Below are positions 53,034 to 55,449 of a stretch of DNA of 55,449 nucleotides, in pieces. Made by a program: the position numbers and the translations under genes. Positions within the stretch are counted from its first letter, which is position 1. Each line of letters begins with the position of its first letter. Below the pieces are notes generated by a model, which had not been told where the DNA came from, searched no databases, and saw only the letters and a list, made by a program, of their open reading frames with translations. Source of the stretch: an uncultured Pseudomonadota bacterium (GTDB lineage Bacteria; Pseudomonadota; Alphaproteobacteria; RF32; CAG-239); contig CASFJL010000030.1 in NCBI GenBank assembly GCA_949295005.1, forward strand, positions 1 through 55,449, in the 5' to 3' direction.

Positions 53034-53468
53034 TTATTTAATTTTTTCCAAAAAATTAAATAACTCTGGATATTCTGTTTCGTTTATCCACGTTGGCGAC
53101 GGCTGAAATTTAAATTTTCTTTTTAAGAAACTTAAATCGACCGGTTTAATTTCTTGCACTTCAGAAATAGGTAGAGCAATTCCAAATTTTTTGTTCTTTT
53201 TAGGACCTTCTAAGTACTCTTTGATTTCGTTCATCATATGAGGTTGGTCTGTTGCTGTTACATTGTTTAATATATTGGGAATTGTATCATAAATTCCTTC
53301 TTTGAGAATGACAAATGCCATTATTTTACCAACCGGTTGGCTTACATAGATATAAGCCTTTACACTTCCTTTAAACTTTTTAAAAGATTTTCTGTACTCA
53401 AAATGCTTTTCTCCATCCAGAATTTGTTTGAAGTACTTTTCTTTTAATGAAATAATAATTTTTTCCAT
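53034..53468 (-). CDS. Second ASCH-like protein
   Basis: 144 residues. ISLKEKYFKQILDGEKHFEYRKSFKKFKGSVKAYIYVSQPVGKIMAFVIL fits the ASCH pattern with a longer C-terminus. Convergent with the GNAT gene. Likely RNA binding or modification related. Second member of the ASCH-GNAT-ASCH set. Confidence 0.75.
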   Translation of the reverse strand: MEKIIISLKEKYFKQILDGEKHFEYRKSFKKFKGSVKAYIYVSQPVGKIMAFVILKEGIYDTIPNILNNVTATDQPHMMNEIKEYLEGPKKNKKFGIALPISEVQEIKPVDLSFLKRKFKFQPSPTWINETEYPELFNFLEKIK

Positions 53469-53688
53469 ATTCGTAAAATTAAAATAATTAATAAAACTCT
53501 TGAAAGATAAACCTATAATTGAAAAAAGTAAAGAGAAATATTTTCCCTACAACCCATTGAATTTAAAATAAAATCATCCAGAATCAATAAGATAATACGA
53601 AAAATGTTATAAAAAGTGCTTGACTTTAGCATTTTTGAATGCTACCCCGGGGACCATCTTTTTTAAACAATTCATGGAAAAACAGATG

Positions 53689-54201
53689 GTTAATGAAGAA
53701 AATATACTGATGAAAGCACTTTATGATATGGATTTTGAACGTATCAAATCTATCTTAAAGCAAGGTTTTGATGTTAATGAGCCATACAACAAACACGGTT
53801 GGACGCCGTTTATGTGGGTTTGTAAAGAATTTTATGAACCCGATATTATCAAGGCTTTTATTCAAGCCGGCGGGGATGTTAAATCTCGCAATCGCAACGG
53901 AGAAACACCTTTTATGATTGCCGCGGTTAAACGCAGTTCGCCGCAAACTCTGGCCGTTTTGCTTGAAGCCGGAGCAGATATTAACGCTCGTGATAAGTTC
54001 GGCAATACTTCTTTTATATATGTGGTTCGTCATCCTCAAGCTTTAATGCGAATTCGGATTTTGGACTTTATGATTGATAACGGAGCTAATGCCGACATAA
54101 AGAACAATCGCGGTCTTTCGGTTTGGGATTATGCCGCCGAACAAGAAGGTATGACCGAATATCTTTGTGTTAGATTGTTAGAGGAAAGCGAGCATGAATA
54201 A
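53689..54201 (+). CDS. Ankyrin-repeat protein
   Basis: About 170 residues with three to four ankyrin repeats (ALYDMDFERIKSILKQGFDVN, TPFMWVCKEFYEPDIIKAFIQAGGDV, TPFMIAAVKRSSPQTLAVLLEAGADIN, FIYVVRH...LDFMIDNGANADIKN). Start uncertain: ATG 53674, 53689 and 53710 are in frame; I prefer 53689 (GGA upstream). A hairpin AGCATT/AATGCT lies at 53628-53643. Its stop overlaps the next ATG by eight bases. Confidence 0.75.
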   Translation, partial: VNEENILMKALYDMDFERIKSILKQGFDVNEPYNKHGWTPFMWVCKEFYEPDIIKAFIQAGGDVKSRNRNGETPFMIAAVKRSSPQTLAVLLEAGADINARDKFGNTSFIYVVRHPQALMRIRILDFMIDNGANADIKNNRGLSVWDYAAEQEGMTEYLCVRLLEESEHE

Positions 54202-54520
54202 TATCGCCGCAATCGCCAAGCTCAATGATGATTTCAGAGCTAACCCATCTCTGGGGACTTTTGTTTTAACGCCCGGAATTAGAGCCAATAGTTTTGATGA
54301 TATTGAAATCATTTTGAACAAGGTTCGCCATTTTGAGGATTTCAGTGAAGAAAACAATCCCTACGGTGAAAAGGATTTCGGAGCGTTTAGTTTCAAGGGT
54401 GAAAAGATTTTTTGGAAGATTGATTATTATGACCGCAATTTTGAATTTGCTTCGCCGAATGCCGCAGACCCTAGTCAGACAAACCGTGTCTTAACCGTGA
54501 TGTATGCTTATGAATACTAG
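54194..54520 (+). CDS. DUF3768 protein, second copy
   Basis: 108 residues with the same blocks as 24835-25170 (IAKLNDDFR, FEDFSEENNPYGEKDFGAFSFKG, FWKIDYYDRNFEFASP, NRVLTVMYAYEY). Overlaps the ankyrin gene by eight bases and is followed 12 bases later by a DUF1737 gene. Confidence 0.85.
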   Translation: MNNIAAIAKLNDDFRANPSLGTFVLTPGIRANSFDDIEIILNKVRHFEDFSEENNPYGEKDFGAFSFKGEKIFWKIDYYDRNFEFASPNAADPSQTNRVLTVMYAYEY

Positions 54521-54532
54521 GGGTTATCTAAG

Positions 54533-54688
54533 ATGAAATATGATATTTTGTGTTCGGAAAGCTTGGATAATCTGATTGAATATGTAAATGCGGCTCTTCT
54601 AAACGGTTGGCAATGCCAAGGCGGTGTGGGAATTTTGACCCAAGGTTTGAGTTATAAAGTGTTTTATCAAGCCATCATTAAAAACTAG
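54533..54688 (+). CDS. DUF1737 protein, 51 aa
   Basis: A short frame starting 12 bases after the DUF3768 stop. MKYDILCSESLDNLIEYVNA, then NGWQCQGGVGI and YQAIIKN match DUF1737 (K-Y-x...GWQ-x-x-GG...YQAM). A typical small companion of DUF3768 genes; role unknown. Confidence 0.8.
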   Translation: MKYDILCSESLDNLIEYVNAALLNGWQCQGGVGILTQGLSYKVFYQAIIKN

Positions 54689-54708
54689 GATTTCCTTTCA
54701 ATATTATT

Positions 54709-55338
54709 ATGTCTCCTTTCAAAATGAGTATAAATAAGTTAAAAAGAGTAAAATCAATGGTAAATGACGTTTTTGTAGATGATAAGAAAATTAAAGATAT
54801 TTTGACCTATATCAGCGGAATGAAACACGCCGAACAAATCCGGATGATGTTTTTGTGCTCGCTAAACGGTATGCGTTCTATCAATTTTTGTTATCTTCAG
54901 GTTAAGGATGTTTATACCGAAACACTGAAAGTCAAAGACGCCATTTGCCTAGATTATGACAAGAACAAAGGCAAAAATAAATGTTCCTACTATTTGAACT
55001 CGCAGATAAAGAAGGAATTTGCCGAATATTTGAAGTATCTGCAACAAACACGAAGCAATTTGAACCAAGAGAGCTATCTATTTACATCGCAAAAGCAAAA
55101 TAAGCCCTACAATCGCGCGAGTATCAGCCGTTTGTTTAGTTCCGTTTATCGCAAATTCAGCATAAAAGGTGCAAGCCACCTCGGCCGACATTTGTTTGTA
55201 TCAAAATTGGTAAATTCCGGCGTGAATATCTGTTTGGTGCAAAAACTGGCTAATCATAAAAACATCTCAACCACGCAAAGATATTTTAATTATAACGAGC
55301 ACATGCTCGCAAATGCGGTTGAAAATGCAAGAGTGTAA
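54709..55338 (+). CDS. Short tyrosine recombinase
   Basis: 209 residues, mostly the catalytic domain: LCSLNGMRSINFCYLQ (Arg I), SHLGRHLFVSKLVNSG (H-x-x-R), LANHKNISTTQRYFNY (His and catalytic Tyr). The usual core-binding domain is nearly absent (only ~30 residues before the catalytic part), so it is a minimal enzyme, perhaps a resolvase or a truncated integrase. An in-frame ATG at 54724 or 54757 could also be used. Confidence 0.85.
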   Translation: MSPFKMSINKLKRVKSMVNDVFVDDKKIKDILTYISGMKHAEQIRMMFLCSLNGMRSINFCYLQVKDVYTETLKVKDAICLDYDKNKGKNKCSYYLNSQIKKEFAEYLKYLQQTRSNLNQESYLFTSQKQNKPYNRASISRLFSSVYRKFSIKGASHLGRHLFVSKLVNSGVNICLVQKLANHKNISTTQRYFNYNEHMLANAVENARV

Positions 55339-55358
55339 TATCAAATTAACTCCAAGTA

Positions 55359-55389
55359 AAAAAGCCTTACATTTTTTGTAAGGCTTTTT
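55359..55389 (+). terminator. Intrinsic terminator
   Basis: AAAAAGCCTTAC and GTAAGGCTTTTT pair perfectly around seven T/A bases, followed by TTTCTTTT-like sequence. Ends the 53689-55338 transcript. Confidence 0.9.
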
Positions 55390-55449
55390 CTTTTGAGTAA
55401 AATTGAAAAAATCAAAATTTCAAAAATTAAAACTAGGGTTGTTAGAGAA

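Overview
The window is AT-rich bacterial DNA that reads as an accessory region, with no rRNA, tRNA or core housekeeping genes seen. A 906-residue autotransporter with a C-terminal outer-membrane barrel and several lipoboxed proteins show a Gram-negative cell. DUF3768, DUF1737, DUF2779 and Panacea-type genes together with the low GC suggest an alphaproteobacterium, perhaps host-associated; this is inference, not proof.

Layout. 1-5500 holds small orphan genes, a DUF2130 protein, a GNAT acetyltransferase, a Nudix hydrolase, an S51 peptidase and a lipoprotein. From 5769 to 32284 I see a 26.5 kb integrative element: a 15-bp direct repeat (GCTGGGGTGGCTGGA) at each end, 14-bp inverted repeats just inside, and a tyrosine integrase at the right end. 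Copies of the ~225-bp left end recur inside it at 12.6, 14.3 and 14.5 kb, and one of them (14285-14356) is a right-end/left-end junction, so the element looks like an accretion of cassettes. Cassette 1 carries an AAA+/WYL/DUF2779 operon and a retron (intact msr-msd RNA, a reverse transcriptase with a frameshift at a T8 run, and a neighbouring orphan gene). Cassette 2 is a DUF4143 ATPase under a dyad operator. The rest carries a Fic protein, an autotransporter behind a structured leader RNA, an alpha/beta-hydrolase lipoprotein, a single-chain restriction-modification enzyme, a second structured RNA before a small-gene operon, a serine recombinase, and a protein fusing a HUH rolling-circle initiator domain to a RecQ-type helicase.

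Right of the integrase lies an AbiL/RloB-type ATPase-TOPRIM pair between two direct repeats, then a Fic gene with a MerR-like C-terminal domain and a four-helix membrane protein. A 3' gene at 36.4 kb is a full version of a truncated copy at 1.4 kb. From 37.5 to 50.3 kb is a defence island: a pentapeptide-like/HTH protein, a type III restriction-modification pair (res at 38.7 kb, mod at 43.5 kb) with a Panacea/RelE-like toxin-antitoxin pair and a membrane protein between them, then a HEPN-like gene, another membrane protein and a convergent SNF2 helicase. Next to a winged-helix gene lies an array of six 16-bp iterons (50342-50484) followed by AT-rich DNA, which looks like a replicon control region or origin. 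The end (50.9-55.4 kb) holds two ankyrin proteins, an ASCH-GNAT-ASCH cluster, DUF3768 and DUF1737 genes and a short tyrosine recombinase.

The most unusual items are the HUH-RecQ fusion, the retron with its slippery T8 site, the two promoter-structured RNA-terminator-gene leaders, the att-bounded cassette array and the iteron array.
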